64,000 nt of DNA from contig NZ_JACHEO010000001.1 in assembly GCF_014201505.1 (NCBI RefSeq), forward strand, positions 124,001 to 188,000, given 5' to 3'. The DNA is from Desulfoprunum benzoelyticum. Its GTDB lineage: Bacteria; Desulfobacterota; Desulfobulbia; Desulfobulbales; Desulfocapsaceae. A program made the position numbers and the translations under genes. Below are positions 9,911-18,527 of this stretch, one piece after another. How positions within the stretch are numbered: the first letter of the stretch is position 1; each line of letters starts with the position of its first letter. The notes under the pieces are model-generated. The model searched no databases. It was not told the origin of the DNA and saw nothing but the letters and a program-made list of their open reading frames with translations.

Positions 9911-10077
9911 AGTATTTTTCACTTCTGCGTGAAGAAATTTTCGGTATCATCACCATCTCTTTATCGATACTGCTGTTTGTAGAAAAAGAACGGCAACCCC
10001 GGAAGGTATGGTTTTGTTGCGGTTTATTGAGGTTGTTTGCCGTTTGGTAGGAAAAAAGACCAGGAAAAGAAAAATGA

Positions 10078-10105
10078 TTGACAAAATCCGGTCAACGGTT
10101 AAACA
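10078..10105 (+). promoter_or_regulatory. Candidate promoter for the rightward membrane-protein operon
   Basis: A perfect TTGACA (10078-10083) with a weak TTAAAC/TAAACA -10 about 16 bp downstream (10099-10105). The start would fall near 10111, directly before palindrome C. The remainder of the 9747-10349 gap includes an unused AGGAGG at 10176-10181 with no start codon at proper distance. Confidence 0.4.
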
Positions 10106-10116
10106 TCGCAGAAATG

Positions 10117-10130
10117 ATTGAGCGCTTGTT
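10117..10130. promoter_or_regulatory. Degenerate operator-like site C
   Basis: ATTGAGCGCTTGTT keeps the AGCGCT core and the TGAGCGCT half of the other sites but is a poor palindrome. It lies at the expected start of the rightward transcript, mirroring palindrome B on the other side. Confidence 0.4.
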
Positions 10131-10204
10131 CGGCAATCATTAAAGACAGTTTTACTCATTCAATATCTCTTAAACAGGAGGAATTAAAAAGTAATTAAAA
10201 ATTG

Positions 10205-10218
10205 ACTGAGCGCTCGGA
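10205..10218. promoter_or_regulatory. Operator-like palindrome D (ACTGAGCGCTCGGA)
   Basis: A 14-bp palindrome with two mismatched pairs, differing from palindrome A only in its last base. It lies about 130 bp before the membrane-protein ATG and overlaps a TTGACT hexamer (10202-10207). Confidence 0.55.
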
Positions 10219-10349
10219 CACAACGGCATGACCCCCAGAAAACTGAGTTACAAAAGTATGATCATCACGGGGAAATATGGAGGAGAGTATCCGGATATCC
10301 CTGGACCAGAAGTGAAACATCTACTCACGTTTTACGAAAGGAGGAGTGT

Positions 10350-11663
10350 ATGGCCGCAGGAGAATTGAAAGCGAAATGGGGACAACCCCTGACCGGTATT
10401 ATTTCGTTTTGTGTGTTTACCGGCATTGCCTGGGTCCTCTGGTATCTGTTAAGCGATCCACGAGGCCCGATCCATAGTTTTCCCTATCCCTTCGTCATGT
10501 ATCTTGCCATGATGATCCTTGTCGGTCTATGGCAGCACATGTTCCTGGGCGACTGGCCGTTCGAGAACATTCCCCAGCCGGCTAGAGGGATAATCGAAAC
10601 GATCGTCAATCTTGCGCTTGTCTGGTTCGTCATCCACGTCGTCTTCTACAGGATACTCGGGCTTGGTTTTAATTTCCTGAGCCAGAGCAACCTGGAAGCG
10701 CTGGCCGCCGGCGGTTCCTATATCGCCCAGTTTACGGATGCGGCAGGTGCCGCCGTCACCTGCGGCAAGGAAATCGTCCTCGAAAAACTGGTCGCCGGCT
10801 CCGCCCGTTACGCTGAACGCGCGGTGGTCTGTTTTGTTCTGATCGGCTTTTTCAGCTACCCGTTCATCACGATTATTTTCGGCAAATGGCCGGTCCGTCC
10901 CAGTGATCTAAAGCAGCCGGCAGCCGGGCTGGCCGAATTCGCCTGGGCCTCGCTGTGGACCATGATCTTCTATACCGTACTGATCGTTCCTTTCTGGGGC
11001 CTGCTCTACGGCAAAATGTTCGGCACCTCCATCGGCCTGAATTTCCCCTGGTGGGCCAACCTTGGCGGAACACCCCATGTCCACTGGGTATTCGGCTGGT
11101 GGGAATGGATGATCGTTCTCCTGTTCATGACCGCCAACGTCTGGCGGATGAAACCCTGGTCGGCAATCAACCTGCCGCAGCCTTGGAAAGGTCTGGTATC
11201 GTTCTTCATCATTTTTGTTCTCGGTTATGCCATCGCCCTGACCCTGGTCAAACTCATTCCGGCCTGGATCCCCGATATGACCGCTGCCCTCGAGCACAAC
11301 AATAAGGACAGCCTGATGCGGTTCCTGTGGTACCATGCCGCCGAGATCGCCGGCATGACCCTGACTCCCTTCCTGATCTGGCATCACTATTTCGACGACA
11401 TGGTGCCGATGGATGACAAGGATTCCTGGGCCGCCTTCTGGTTCCGCACCGTCGGCGTCGGCATCGCCGCTATAGTTCTCTACATTTTCTACTATTACAT
11501 CAACTTCGGTCACTGGGGACTCGGCAATCACCACATGGAGCACGATATCGCCGACAGGTTGATCCACGGCGAATCGTTGATCTGGAATTTCTGGTGGATC
11601 ATCCCGTTGTTGTGGAATGAGTGGTTCTTCCATAAATGGCCGTTCTACAGCCATGAACATTGA
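10350..11663 (+). CDS. Unrecognised polytopic membrane protein with a four-fold W..QP..G repeat
   Basis: 437 residues, aromatic-rich, with roughly nine hydrophobic segments, so an integral inner-membrane protein. A short motif recurs before hydrophobic stretches: W10-Q12-P13-G16, W69-P-Q76-P77-G80, W180-P-Q189-P190-G193 and W270-Q277-P278-G281, suggesting four repeats of an amphipathic-plus-membrane unit. I do not recognise the family. It opens the rightward operon behind the shared regulatory region, has an excellent AAGGAGGAG site, and is followed by beta-oxidation genes. A role in uptake of the acid or in membrane electron transfer is possible but unproven. The C-terminus is His/Trp-rich (HKWPFYSHEH). 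Confidence 0.8.
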   Translation: MAAGELKAKWGQPLTGIISFCVFTGIAWVLWYLLSDPRGPIHSFPYPFVMYLAMMILVGLWQHMFLGDWPFENIPQPARGIIETIVNLALVWFVIHVVFYRILGLGFNFLSQSNLEALAAGGSYIAQFTDAAGAAVTCGKEIVLEKLVAGSARYAERAVVCFVLIGFFSYPFITIIFGKWPVRPSDLKQPAAGLAEFAWASLWTMIFYTVLIVPFWGLLYGKMFGTSIGLNFPWWANLGGTPHVHWVFGWWEWMIVLLFMTANVWRMKPWSAINLPQPWKGLVSFFIIFVLGYAIALTLVKLIPAWIPDMTAALEHNNKDSLMRFLWYHAAEIAGMTLTPFLIWHHYFDDMVPMDDKDSWAAFWFRTVGVGIAAIVLYIFYYYINFGHWGLGNHHMEHDIADRLIHGESLIWNFWWIIPLLWNEWFFHKWPFYSHEH

Positions 11664-11792
11664 AATAGAGCAGTAGCGACAAAACTCGGGGGGATGGATG
11701 TCGATCGATGAGATCCATCCCCCCGGGGCCTGTTGGTGTAGATGAAAATCAGTCGGCAGCGCTGGCTGGATATAACAGAGAAGAGGAGTGGT

Positions 11793-12968
11793 ATGAGAAC
11801 AGCGGTCATCGTCAGTGCGGTGCGCAGTCCCCTGGCCAGTTTCGGCGGCGCCCTGAGCACCTTCGGCGCCACCGATCTCGGGGCCCATGTTATCCGAGAA
11901 GCGTTGAATCGGGCCGGGATTGACGGAAAAGTCGTCAACGAATGCATCATGGGCATGGTCCTTCCCTGCGGCTATGGCCAGAACCCGGCAAAACAGGCCG
12001 CGATCAAGGCCGATTTGCCGCAGGAGGTCGAGGCCATCACCGTCAACAAGGTCTGCGGTTCCTCGCTCAAGGCAGTGATGCTGGCCGCCCAGGCAATCCA
12101 GTGCGGCGATGCCGAGGTTGTCGTCGCCGGCGGCATGGAAAACATGAGCATGGCCCCATATTATATTGACAAGGCCAGATGGGGTCTCCGTATGGGACCG
12201 GGGAAAATCGAGGATCACATGGTGCATGACGGCCTGTGGGATATCGTCAACGATTTCCACATGGGTATGTCGAATGAACTGATCAGCGATAAATGGCAGG
12301 TCAGCCGGGAAGACCAGGACCGCTTCGCCGCCGAGTCATACCGTCGGGCGCTGGCGGCATCGACAAGCGGGCTGTTCGACGAGGAAATCGCCCCGGTTCC
12401 GGTTCCCGGCAAGAAGGGAAGTGTAAAAATTTTTGCCCGTGACGAATGCCCGGTCGATACTCCTTATCAGACCCTGGAGAAGATGCGGCCGGTGTTCAGA
12501 AAGGATGGCATGGGGACTGCCGGTAATGCCTCGATCATCAGTGACGGCGCGGCGGCAGTAGTTGTCATGAGCCGGGAAAAGGCGGAAGAACTCGGATGCC
12601 CGATCATGGCCGAGATCGGTGCCCAGGCCTCGGCCGGCATCGAGCTGCAGTACGTGTTGATGGCCCCGATCCTTGCGATTCCTAAAGTACTGAAAAAAGA
12701 GGGGATAACGATCAATGACGTGGACATTTTCGAAATCAACGAGGCCTTCAGCGGCTCCTCCGTCGCCATCAACCGGGTACTGGGCCTCGATGATGCCAGG
12801 GTTGACGTCAACGGCGGCAGCGTCGCCCTCGGTCATCCGATCGGGGCCAGCGGCGCCCGGCTCCTGACGACCCTGCTATACCAGATGCGGCGTCAGGATG
12901 CCCGGACGGGTCTGGTGTCGCTCTGTCTCGGCGGCGGCGAGGCGGTGGCCCTCGTAGTCAAACGTTGA
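11793..12968 (+). CDS. Acetyl-CoA C-acetyltransferase / 3-ketoacyl-CoA thiolase
   Basis: 391 residues. The nucleophilic Cys88 is in NKVCGSSLKAV, His348 in GGSVALGHPIGASGAR, and the second Cys378 in SLCLGGG, so all three thiolase catalytic residues are present. It cleaves 3-ketoacyl-CoA (acetoacetyl-CoA by context) with CoA to release acetyl-CoA. The ATG at 11793 follows GAGGAG; a 17-codon upstream extension has no support. It is separated from the membrane-protein gene by 129 bp and begins the run of beta-oxidation enzymes. Reversal toward biosynthesis is chemically possible, but the context points to degradation. Confidence 0.94.
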   Translation: MRTAVIVSAVRSPLASFGGALSTFGATDLGAHVIREALNRAGIDGKVVNECIMGMVLPCGYGQNPAKQAAIKADLPQEVEAITVNKVCGSSLKAVMLAAQAIQCGDAEVVVAGGMENMSMAPYYIDKARWGLRMGPGKIEDHMVHDGLWDIVNDFHMGMSNELISDKWQVSREDQDRFAAESYRRALAASTSGLFDEEIAPVPVPGKKGSVKIFARDECPVDTPYQTLEKMRPVFRKDGMGTAGNASIISDGAAAVVVMSREKAEELGCPIMAEIGAQASAGIELQYVLMAPILAIPKVLKKEGITINDVDIFEINEAFSGSSVAINRVLGLDDARVDVNGGSVALGHPIGASGARLLTTLLYQMRRQDARTGLVSLCLGGGEAVALVVKR

Positions 12969-13025
12969 AATCGACCCGCACAGAGTGGTATTGCTGGTAA
13001 TTTTATAACCGACAGGGGATATGCG

Positions 13026-13874
13026 ATGGAGATCAAGACATTCGGGGTAATCGGTGCCGGCCAGATGGGCAACGGCATCGCCCAGGTGGCGGCGGCAAGC
13101 GGACTGCAGGTTGTCATGAGCGATATCAAGGAGGAGTTCACCGCCAAAGGGCTGGCCAATATCGCCCGCAATCTCGCTCGCAGTGTCGAGAAGGGGAAGC
13201 TCGATGATGCCGGCCGCGACGCCATCATGGCCCGGATCAGGACCACGACCGATCTCCAGGACATGCAGACGGTCGATTATGTCGTCGAAGCGGCGGTCGA
13301 ACGTGAGGATTTGAAGTTCAAAATCTTCCGGGATCTCGATGCGATCTGCCCTGCCCATGTTATTCTGGGCTCGAATACCTCGTCGATCCCGATCGGCAGG
13401 ATCGCCGCCCAGACGAGACGGCCGGAAAAGGTTATCGGCATGCACTTCATGAACCCGGTGCCGGTCATGAAGCTGGTGGAGGTCATCCGGGGGCTGGCGA
13501 CGTCGCAGGAAACCTTCGACGTGACCTGGGAGCTCAGTCTCAAGTTCGGCAAGACCCCGGCCGAGGCCAACGATTATCCCGGTTTCATCGCCAACCGGAT
13601 CCTGATGCCGATGATCAACGAGGCGGTGTTCTGCCTGTACCAGGGGGTTGGCAGGGCCGAGGATATCGACACCGTCATGCGTCTGGGGATGAACCATCCG
13701 CTAGGTCCTCTGGCCCTGGCCGACCTGATCGGACTCGATACCTGCCTGGCCATCATGGAGACACTCTATGACGGGTTCAAGGATTCGAAATACCGTCCAT
13801 GTCCACTGCTGAGAAAGTATGTCGAGGCCGGCTGGATGGGAAGGAAAACCGGCAAAGGCTTCTATTCCTATTGA
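13026..13874 (+). CDS. 3-hydroxybutyryl-CoA / 3-hydroxyacyl-CoA dehydrogenase (NAD)
   Basis: 282 residues, the normal length for the stand-alone short-chain enzyme (Hbd/PaaH type). The Rossmann motif GVIGAGQMGNGIAQ is at residues 7-20, NTSSIPIGRIA and MHFMNPVPVMKLVEVIRG form the active-site region, and KTGKGFYSY ends the protein. It oxidises (S)-3-hydroxyacyl-CoA to 3-ketoacyl-CoA with NAD. It follows the thiolase after 57 bp and uses an AGGGGATATGCG ribosome site. It fits the step between the enoyl-CoA hydratase and the thiolase encoded around it. Confidence 0.94.
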   Translation: MEIKTFGVIGAGQMGNGIAQVAAASGLQVVMSDIKEEFTAKGLANIARNLARSVEKGKLDDAGRDAIMARIRTTTDLQDMQTVDYVVEAAVEREDLKFKIFRDLDAICPAHVILGSNTSSIPIGRIAAQTRRPEKVIGMHFMNPVPVMKLVEVIRGLATSQETFDVTWELSLKFGKTPAEANDYPGFIANRILMPMINEAVFCLYQGVGRAEDIDTVMRLGMNHPLGPLALADLIGLDTCLAIMETLYDGFKDSKYRPCPLLRKYVEAGWMGRKTGKGFYSY

Positions 13875-13915
13875 ATTTCCGTTGTCACTGAGAATCATGG
13901 CGATGAAGGGACATC

Positions 13916-15121
13916 ATGGACAGCTATGAGCAGATAACACCGGCGGTCGAACTGCAGGACCGGGTCACCGCATTCCAGGAATCGCTGCGGCAAGACGGCG
14001 TAGATGGCGCCCTCATCGTCCAGAAGACCGATCTCTTCTATTTCGCCGCCACCGCCCAGCAGGGATGGCTGTATGTTCCGGCTGCCGGGGCACCGATCCT
14101 GATGATCTTCAAGGAATTCGAACGGGCGCAGGCGGAATCGACCCTGGAGGACATCGTCTCGCTGGGTAGTCCGAAGAAAATCCCCGACATTATCAGAGAG
14201 CGGGGGCATCAACTGCCGGCGCGGCTGGGAATGGAACTCGATGTCCTGCCGGTCAACCTGTATCGCCAGTTTGACAGCATCTTCACAGACAGCACGATCG
14301 TCGATGTGTCGACGGCGATACGGTTGATCCGGGCGGTCAAATCCCCTTACGAGATCCAACTTCTCCGCAACGCCGCGGCCTGTTCCGATGCCGTGGCGGG
14401 CAAGGTTCCCGAACTGCTGCGGGAGGGCAGGACGGAGATCGAACTTGCCGGGGAACTCGAGGCCTATGCCCGCAGTCTCGGCCATCAGGGGATAGTCCGG
14501 ATGCGGTTGTGGGGGAGTGAGTTGTTCTATGGCCATCTGATGGCCGGGCCAGCGGCGGCGGTACCGAGCTACCTCGCCTCACCGACCGGAGGCGCCGGTG
14601 TCAATCCTATGATCGGCCAGGGTCCCGGTTTCAGGAAGATTCAAAAGAACGAACCGGTCCTGGTCGACTACGTCTTCGCCTTGAACGGATACCTCTCCGA
14701 TCATTCACGGATATTTGCCATCGGCGCCCTGCCGGACGAACTGATGCGGGCGCATGCGGCGATGCTGGAGATCCAGGAAGAGGTCAAACGGTTCGCCGTG
14801 CCGGGAGCGATCTCCGGCGAGATCTACGAGCAGATGGTGGCGTCGGCTGAAGAGAAAGGTTATGGTGAATGGTTCATGGGGGCAGGGGAGAGAAGGATAC
14901 GATTTACCGGCCATGGAGTCGGTCTGGAGTTGGATGAGTTTCCCTTCCTGGCCAAAGGGCAGCAGCTGCCTTTGACCGAGGGCATGATCATCGCCCTCGA
15001 ACCCAAGGTCATTCTCCCCGGTAAAGGGGTGGTGGGGATTGAGAATACCCATCTTGTCACAGCCAGCGGCCTTGAACCGCTGACAAAAATGGAGGACGAA
15101 ATTGTGATACTGGCCGGTTGA
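13916..15121 (+). CDS. M24-family metallopeptidase-like protein (Xaa-Pro aminopeptidase/creatinase fold)
   Basis: 401 residues: an N-terminal creatinase-like domain (about 10-150) and a C-terminal pita-bread domain (about 160-401). All five metal ligands of the family are present: Asp251 (VDYVF), Asp262 (SDHSR), His333 (GHGVG), Glu362 (ALEPK) and Glu376 (GIENT), so an active dinuclear metal hydrolase is expected. M24 proteins cleave Xaa-Pro peptides or hydrolyse C-N bonds (creatinase). Its place inside a beta-oxidation operon, 41 bp after the dehydrogenase and 24 bp before the DUF6125-like gene, suggests a substrate linked to that pathway, possibly an amide or conjugate; this is inference. 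Confidence 0.88.
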   Translation: MDSYEQITPAVELQDRVTAFQESLRQDGVDGALIVQKTDLFYFAATAQQGWLYVPAAGAPILMIFKEFERAQAESTLEDIVSLGSPKKIPDIIRERGHQLPARLGMELDVLPVNLYRQFDSIFTDSTIVDVSTAIRLIRAVKSPYEIQLLRNAAACSDAVAGKVPELLREGRTEIELAGELEAYARSLGHQGIVRMRLWGSELFYGHLMAGPAAAVPSYLASPTGGAGVNPMIGQGPGFRKIQKNEPVLVDYVFALNGYLSDHSRIFAIGALPDELMRAHAAMLEIQEEVKRFAVPGAISGEIYEQMVASAEEKGYGEWFMGAGERRIRFTGHGVGLELDEFPFLAKGQQLPLTEGMIIALEPKVILPGKGVVGIENTHLVTASGLEPLTKMEDEIVILAG

Positions 15122-15145
15122 GCCGGTAGAGCTCGGGAGAAACAC

Positions 15146-15892
15146 ATGCTCAAGAATGCCAACAGTCCGGATGAACTTGATAAAAAAGAAACAGCGCGCC
15201 TGGTTGTCGACCTTTTCCATCGGACGATAGTCCATCATGCCTTGTGGTTTGCAGAGGTCAAACATCAGATGGGGATGGACAGGGCCCTGGAATTTCTCCA
15301 TGCGGCGACGAAGAAGAGTTATGACGTGCAGATGCATCATCTGTCGAAGCTGCTCGGGTTTTCTATGGATGATGGAATTCCGGGACCACTTCTCGCCATG
15401 GAGGACAAGGACTTGATCGCGCTTCGGGACCGGGCGGCCAAAAACTGGTTGGCAGGAGACGGTATCTGGTTCCAGACCATCGAGTCGGCTGAAGGGCTCA
15501 ACGAGGCTAAACGCTGCAATGATTCCTGCTGGGCCCAGTTTTCTCCGTTTGAGGCCTCGTCGATCAAAAAGCTGCTTGATCTGCCGGAAAGCCCGGGCTT
15601 GGAAGGATTGAAAAAGGCCCTGGCCTTCAGGGTGTATGGTTTCGTCAACGAGCAGTCGTTTAACGATGAAACCCCTGACAGCTTTGTCTTCCAGATGAAC
15701 GATTGTCGAGTCCAGAGCGCCAGAAAACGAAAGGGATTGCAGGATTATCCCTGCAAGTCGGCCGGTCTCGTCGAATACAGTTATTTTGCCAGGGCCGTCG
15801 ACAAAAGGATCACGACCGAGTGCATCGGCTGTCCACCCGATCCGCATCCCGACGATTGGTTCTGCGCCTGGAAATTCACGCTTGGCAAGTGA
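15146..15892 (+). CDS. Cys-rich cytosolic protein resembling DUF6125
   Basis: 248 residues, mostly helical and without membrane segments or signal. The C-terminal third carries the conserved-looking cysteine pattern DCRVQSARKRKGLQDYPCKSAG then TECIGCPPDPHPDDWFCAWKF, about five Cys plus His that could bind a metal. The pattern recalls the DUF6125 proteins common in Desulfobacterota, for which I know no function; the family name is from memory and should be checked. It lies in the middle of the rightward operon between the M24 gene and the enoyl-CoA hydratase, so a role in handling the same substrate, or as a metal/redox accessory, is plausible. Confidence 0.7.
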   Translation: MLKNANSPDELDKKETARLVVDLFHRTIVHHALWFAEVKHQMGMDRALEFLHAATKKSYDVQMHHLSKLLGFSMDDGIPGPLLAMEDKDLIALRDRAAKNWLAGDGIWFQTIESAEGLNEAKRCNDSCWAQFSPFEASSIKKLLDLPESPGLEGLKKALAFRVYGFVNEQSFNDETPDSFVFQMNDCRVQSARKRKGLQDYPCKSAGLVEYSYFARAVDKRITTECIGCPPDPHPDDWFCAWKFTLGK

Positions 15893-15954
15893 TCGCGCCC
15901 TGGAGAGAGCTATCGAATCCTTTTCGCTGCAGTTGAAGAAGAAACGAGGAGTTT

Positions 15955-16743
15955 ATGGACTACGAAACAATTCTGTTTGAAAAAGATGGGGCCATTGCCA
16001 CGGTGACGATCAACCGTCCGAAGGTCCTTAACGCCCTGAATCGTGCCACCCTTGAGGATCTGGATCGTTGCTTCCAGGCGATTGCCGATGACCCGGCGAT
16101 ACGGGTGGTGATTCTCACCGGTGCGGGGGAAAAATCCTTTGTCGCCGGTGCCGATATTGCCTATATGCAGCATCTCAATCCATTGCAGGCCCGTGAATTT
16201 GCCACCCTGGGCCAAAAGGTGATGAATGCGATCGAACAGCTCGATCGGCCGGTCATTGCCGCCGTCAACGGGTTTGCCCTGGGCGGCGGTTGTGAGCTGG
16301 CCCTCGCCTGTGACATCCGTATTGCCGGCGAAAACGCCCGCTTCGGTCAGCCGGAAGTCGGTCTCGGGGTTATCCCGGGTTTTGCCGGAACCCAGCGACT
16401 GCCGCGTCTGATCGGCAAGGGATACGCCTGCGAATTGCTGTTTTCCGGCGATATCATCGATGCCGGCGAGGCCGCCCGGATCGGTCTCGTCAACCGGACT
16501 GTGCCGCGAGAGCAATTGATGAGCTCGTGTCGGGAAATGGCTGGCCGAATTGCCGCGCGTGGCCCGATCGCCGTCAGGTTATGCAAGGATGCGGTCAATA
16601 ACGGCATCGAGATGGATCTCGGCCGGGCCTGCCGGTACGAAGCCGATCTCTTTGCCATGTGTTTTTCCAGTCCCCAGCAACAGGAAGGCATGAAGGCCTT
16701 TACTGAAAAACGACCGCCACTCTTTGACAGCGACAAGGATTGA
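15955..16743 (+). CDS. Enoyl-CoA hydratase (crotonase family)
   Basis: 262 residues. The oxyanion-hole segments AGADIAYM and FALGGGCELALACD and the PEVGLGVIPGFAGTQRLPR segment are intact, with both crotonase glutamates (GGGCE and QPE) present, so true hydratase activity is expected. It adds water to crotonyl-CoA or other enoyl-CoAs. An ACGAGGAG-type site precedes the ATG. It follows the DUF6125-like gene by 62 bp and is followed after only 4 nt by the acyl-CoA dehydrogenase, so the two are clearly co-transcribed. Confidence 0.94.
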   Translation: MDYETILFEKDGAIATVTINRPKVLNALNRATLEDLDRCFQAIADDPAIRVVILTGAGEKSFVAGADIAYMQHLNPLQAREFATLGQKVMNAIEQLDRPVIAAVNGFALGGGCELALACDIRIAGENARFGQPEVGLGVIPGFAGTQRLPRLIGKGYACELLFSGDIIDAGEAARIGLVNRTVPREQLMSSCREMAGRIAARGPIAVRLCKDAVNNGIEMDLGRACRYEADLFAMCFSSPQQQEGMKAFTEKRPPLFDSDKD

Positions 16744-16747
16744 AAAC

Positions 16748-17905
16748 ATGAATCTTGATCTGACAGCGGAACAGAAGCTTATCCAGGATACAGCTCGAGA
16801 ATTTGCCGCCGCTGAACTGGCGCCCATTGCCGCCGATCTGGACCGTGGTGAAAACAATGAAGCTTTTTTCTCCAATTTGAAAAAATTGGCGGAACTTGGT
16901 TTCATGGGACTCAATATTCACGATCAATACGGTGGGGCTGAGGCCGGTGCGGTTGCCTTCAGTGTCGCCGTCACTGAAATCGCCCGCGCCTGCGCCTCGA
17001 CGGCGGTGACGGTGTCGGTCAACAACATGGTCAACGAGGTCATCCAGGCCCTTGGCACCGAAGAGCAGAAAAAGCGATATATCCCGATGATCTGCAGCGG
17101 TGACAGCCTCGCCGGGGCCTTCGGCCTGACCGAGACCGGAGCTGGTTCGGACCCGGCGGGGATGACGACGACGGCGGTCCTTGATGGCGACCAGTGGGTG
17201 TTGAACGGGTCGAAGATCTTCATCACCAGCGCCCCCTACGCCGGGGTGTTCGTGGTGTGGGCAGTGACAGATCAGAAGGCGCCGAAGGGCAAGGGTATCA
17301 GCCTGTTCCTGGTCGAGGCGGGGACCAAGGGGCTGACGATCGGCAAACGGGAGGCGAAGATGGGGCAGCATGCCTCATCGACCAATGAGATCCTGTTTGA
17401 AGATTGCCGGATCCCGAAGAGCGCGTTGATGGGTAAGATCAACGATGGTTTTCGGGTCGCGGTCGCCGAACTTGGCGGCGGGCGCATCGGCATCGGTTCC
17501 CTCGGGCTCGGGGTCGGCCTGGCGGCGATGGATTTTGCGACCCGCTATTCCCTTGAGCGGGTCCAGTTCGGCCGCAAGATCTCTGAGTTCCAGGCGATCC
17601 AATGGAAGATCGCCGATATCTATACCGCCCTCGAGGCCGCGCGGTTGCTGCTGATGAACGCCGCCTTCCGCAAGGAGCAGGGACGCTCCTTCGCCAAGGA
17701 GGCGTCGATGGCGAAGGTGTTTGCAACCGAGACCGCCAACCAGGCCTGCTACCAGGCGATGCAGATTCTCGGCGGCTACGGCTACACCCAGGATTTCCCG
17801 ATTGAGCGCTACGCCCGCGATGCCCGTATTACCACGATCTACGAGGGAACCAGCGAGATCCAGCGCCTGATCATCTCCAGGGAAATTCTGCGCGAGCTCT
17901 CGTGA
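16748..17905 (+). CDS. Second acyl-CoA dehydrogenase
   Basis: 385 residues. It has the motifs FGLTETGAGSDPAGMTTTAV, WVLNGSKIFITSA and [20 protein letters not shown], with the catalytic Glu in YEGTSE. It is of the same subfamily as the protein at 6603-7748 but clearly divergent from it, so the two may handle different acyl groups, for example straight-chain butyryl-CoA and the branched isomer. I chose the ATG at 16748, after an AAGGA site inside the end of the hydratase gene; an earlier in-frame start would overlap the hydratase. Electron acceptor (ETF) genes are not in the window. Confidence 0.93.
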   Translation: MNLDLTAEQKLIQDTAREFAAAELAPIAADLDRGENNEAFFSNLKKLAELGFMGLNIHDQYGGAEAGAVAFSVAVTEIARACASTAVTVSVNNMVNEVIQALGTEEQKKRYIPMICSGDSLAGAFGLTETGAGSDPAGMTTTAVLDGDQWVLNGSKIFITSAPYAGVFVVWAVTDQKAPKGKGISLFLVEAGTKGLTIGKREAKMGQHASSTNEILFEDCRIPKSALMGKINDGFRVAVAELGGGRIGIGSLGLGVGLAAMDFATRYSLERVQFGRKISEFQAIQWKIADIYTALEAARLLLMNAAFRKEQGRSFAKEASMAKVFATETANQACYQAMQILGGYGYTQDFPIERYARDARITTIYEGTSEIQRLIISREILRELS

Positions 17906-17975
17906 TAGAAAGATTGTGCGTCAGATGCACATGGAAGTCAGCTGCAATTTCATCCACCGCAACGATTGAGGACCG

Positions 17976-18527
17976 ATGATGCTACAACAGGAGCTGCTGC
18001 GGGCAATCAAAGAGAGAAGGAGTATCCGCCGTTTTCAGGAACAGGCCATCGAGCCCGAGAAACTTCAGGAACTCTTCGAAGCGGTGCGCTGGGCGCCATC
18101 CTGGGGCAACACCCAGTGTTGGGAGATTGTCGTCATCGAGGCCCAGGCCGACAAGGATGGGCTGGTCGAACTGCTGACCCCGAAAAATCCGGCCACTCGG
18201 GCCATTTCCCAGGCTCCGGTGGTGCTCGGGATTTGCGGACAGAAGCATAAGGCCGGGTACTACAATGGCGAACGCAAGACCAAGTTTGAGGACTGGCTGA
18301 TGTACGACCTTGGTCTTGCGACCCAGAATGTCTGCCTTGCCGCCCATATCCTTGGCCTGGGATCGGTGATTGTCGGTTCCTTCGACCATGCCCGCGTTGC
18401 CGGATTGCTTGGCCTCCCTGATTCCTATGATATTGTCGCGTTGATTCCGATCGGCTATCCCGCCCATGCCCCTTCACCGCCTCCACGCCGCCCCATTGCC
18501 GAATTTGTGCATTATCGGCATTTCTGA
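17976..18527 (+). CDS. Nitroreductase-family flavoprotein
   Basis: 183 residues. IKERRSIRRFQEQAI, VRWAPSWGNTQCWEIVVI and the later GLATQNVCLAAHILGLGSVIVGSF and IPIGYPA are the standard FMN-contact segments of nitroreductases. These dimeric enzymes reduce nitro compounds, quinones or flavins with NAD(P)H; here the physiological substrate is unknown. GAGGA precedes tandem ATGs, of which I use the first. The gene lies 70 bp after the acyl-CoA dehydrogenase and seems to be the last member of the rightward operon; it might recycle electrons from the dehydrogenase step, which is speculation. Confidence 0.88.
   Translation: MMLQQELLRAIKERRSIRRFQEQAIEPEKLQELFEAVRWAPSWGNTQCWEIVVIEAQADKDGLVELLTPKNPATRAISQAPVVLGICGQKHKAGYYNGERKTKFEDWLMYDLGLATQNVCLAAHILGLGSVIVGSFDHARVAGLLGLPDSYDIVALIPIGYPAHAPSPPPRRPIAEFVHYRHF

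Noticed and set aside
10228-10368. 46-codon frame overlapping the start of the membrane-protein gene
   Set aside because: No ribosome site at proper distance and it runs into the well-supported gene. It could be a leader peptide, but nothing supports it.
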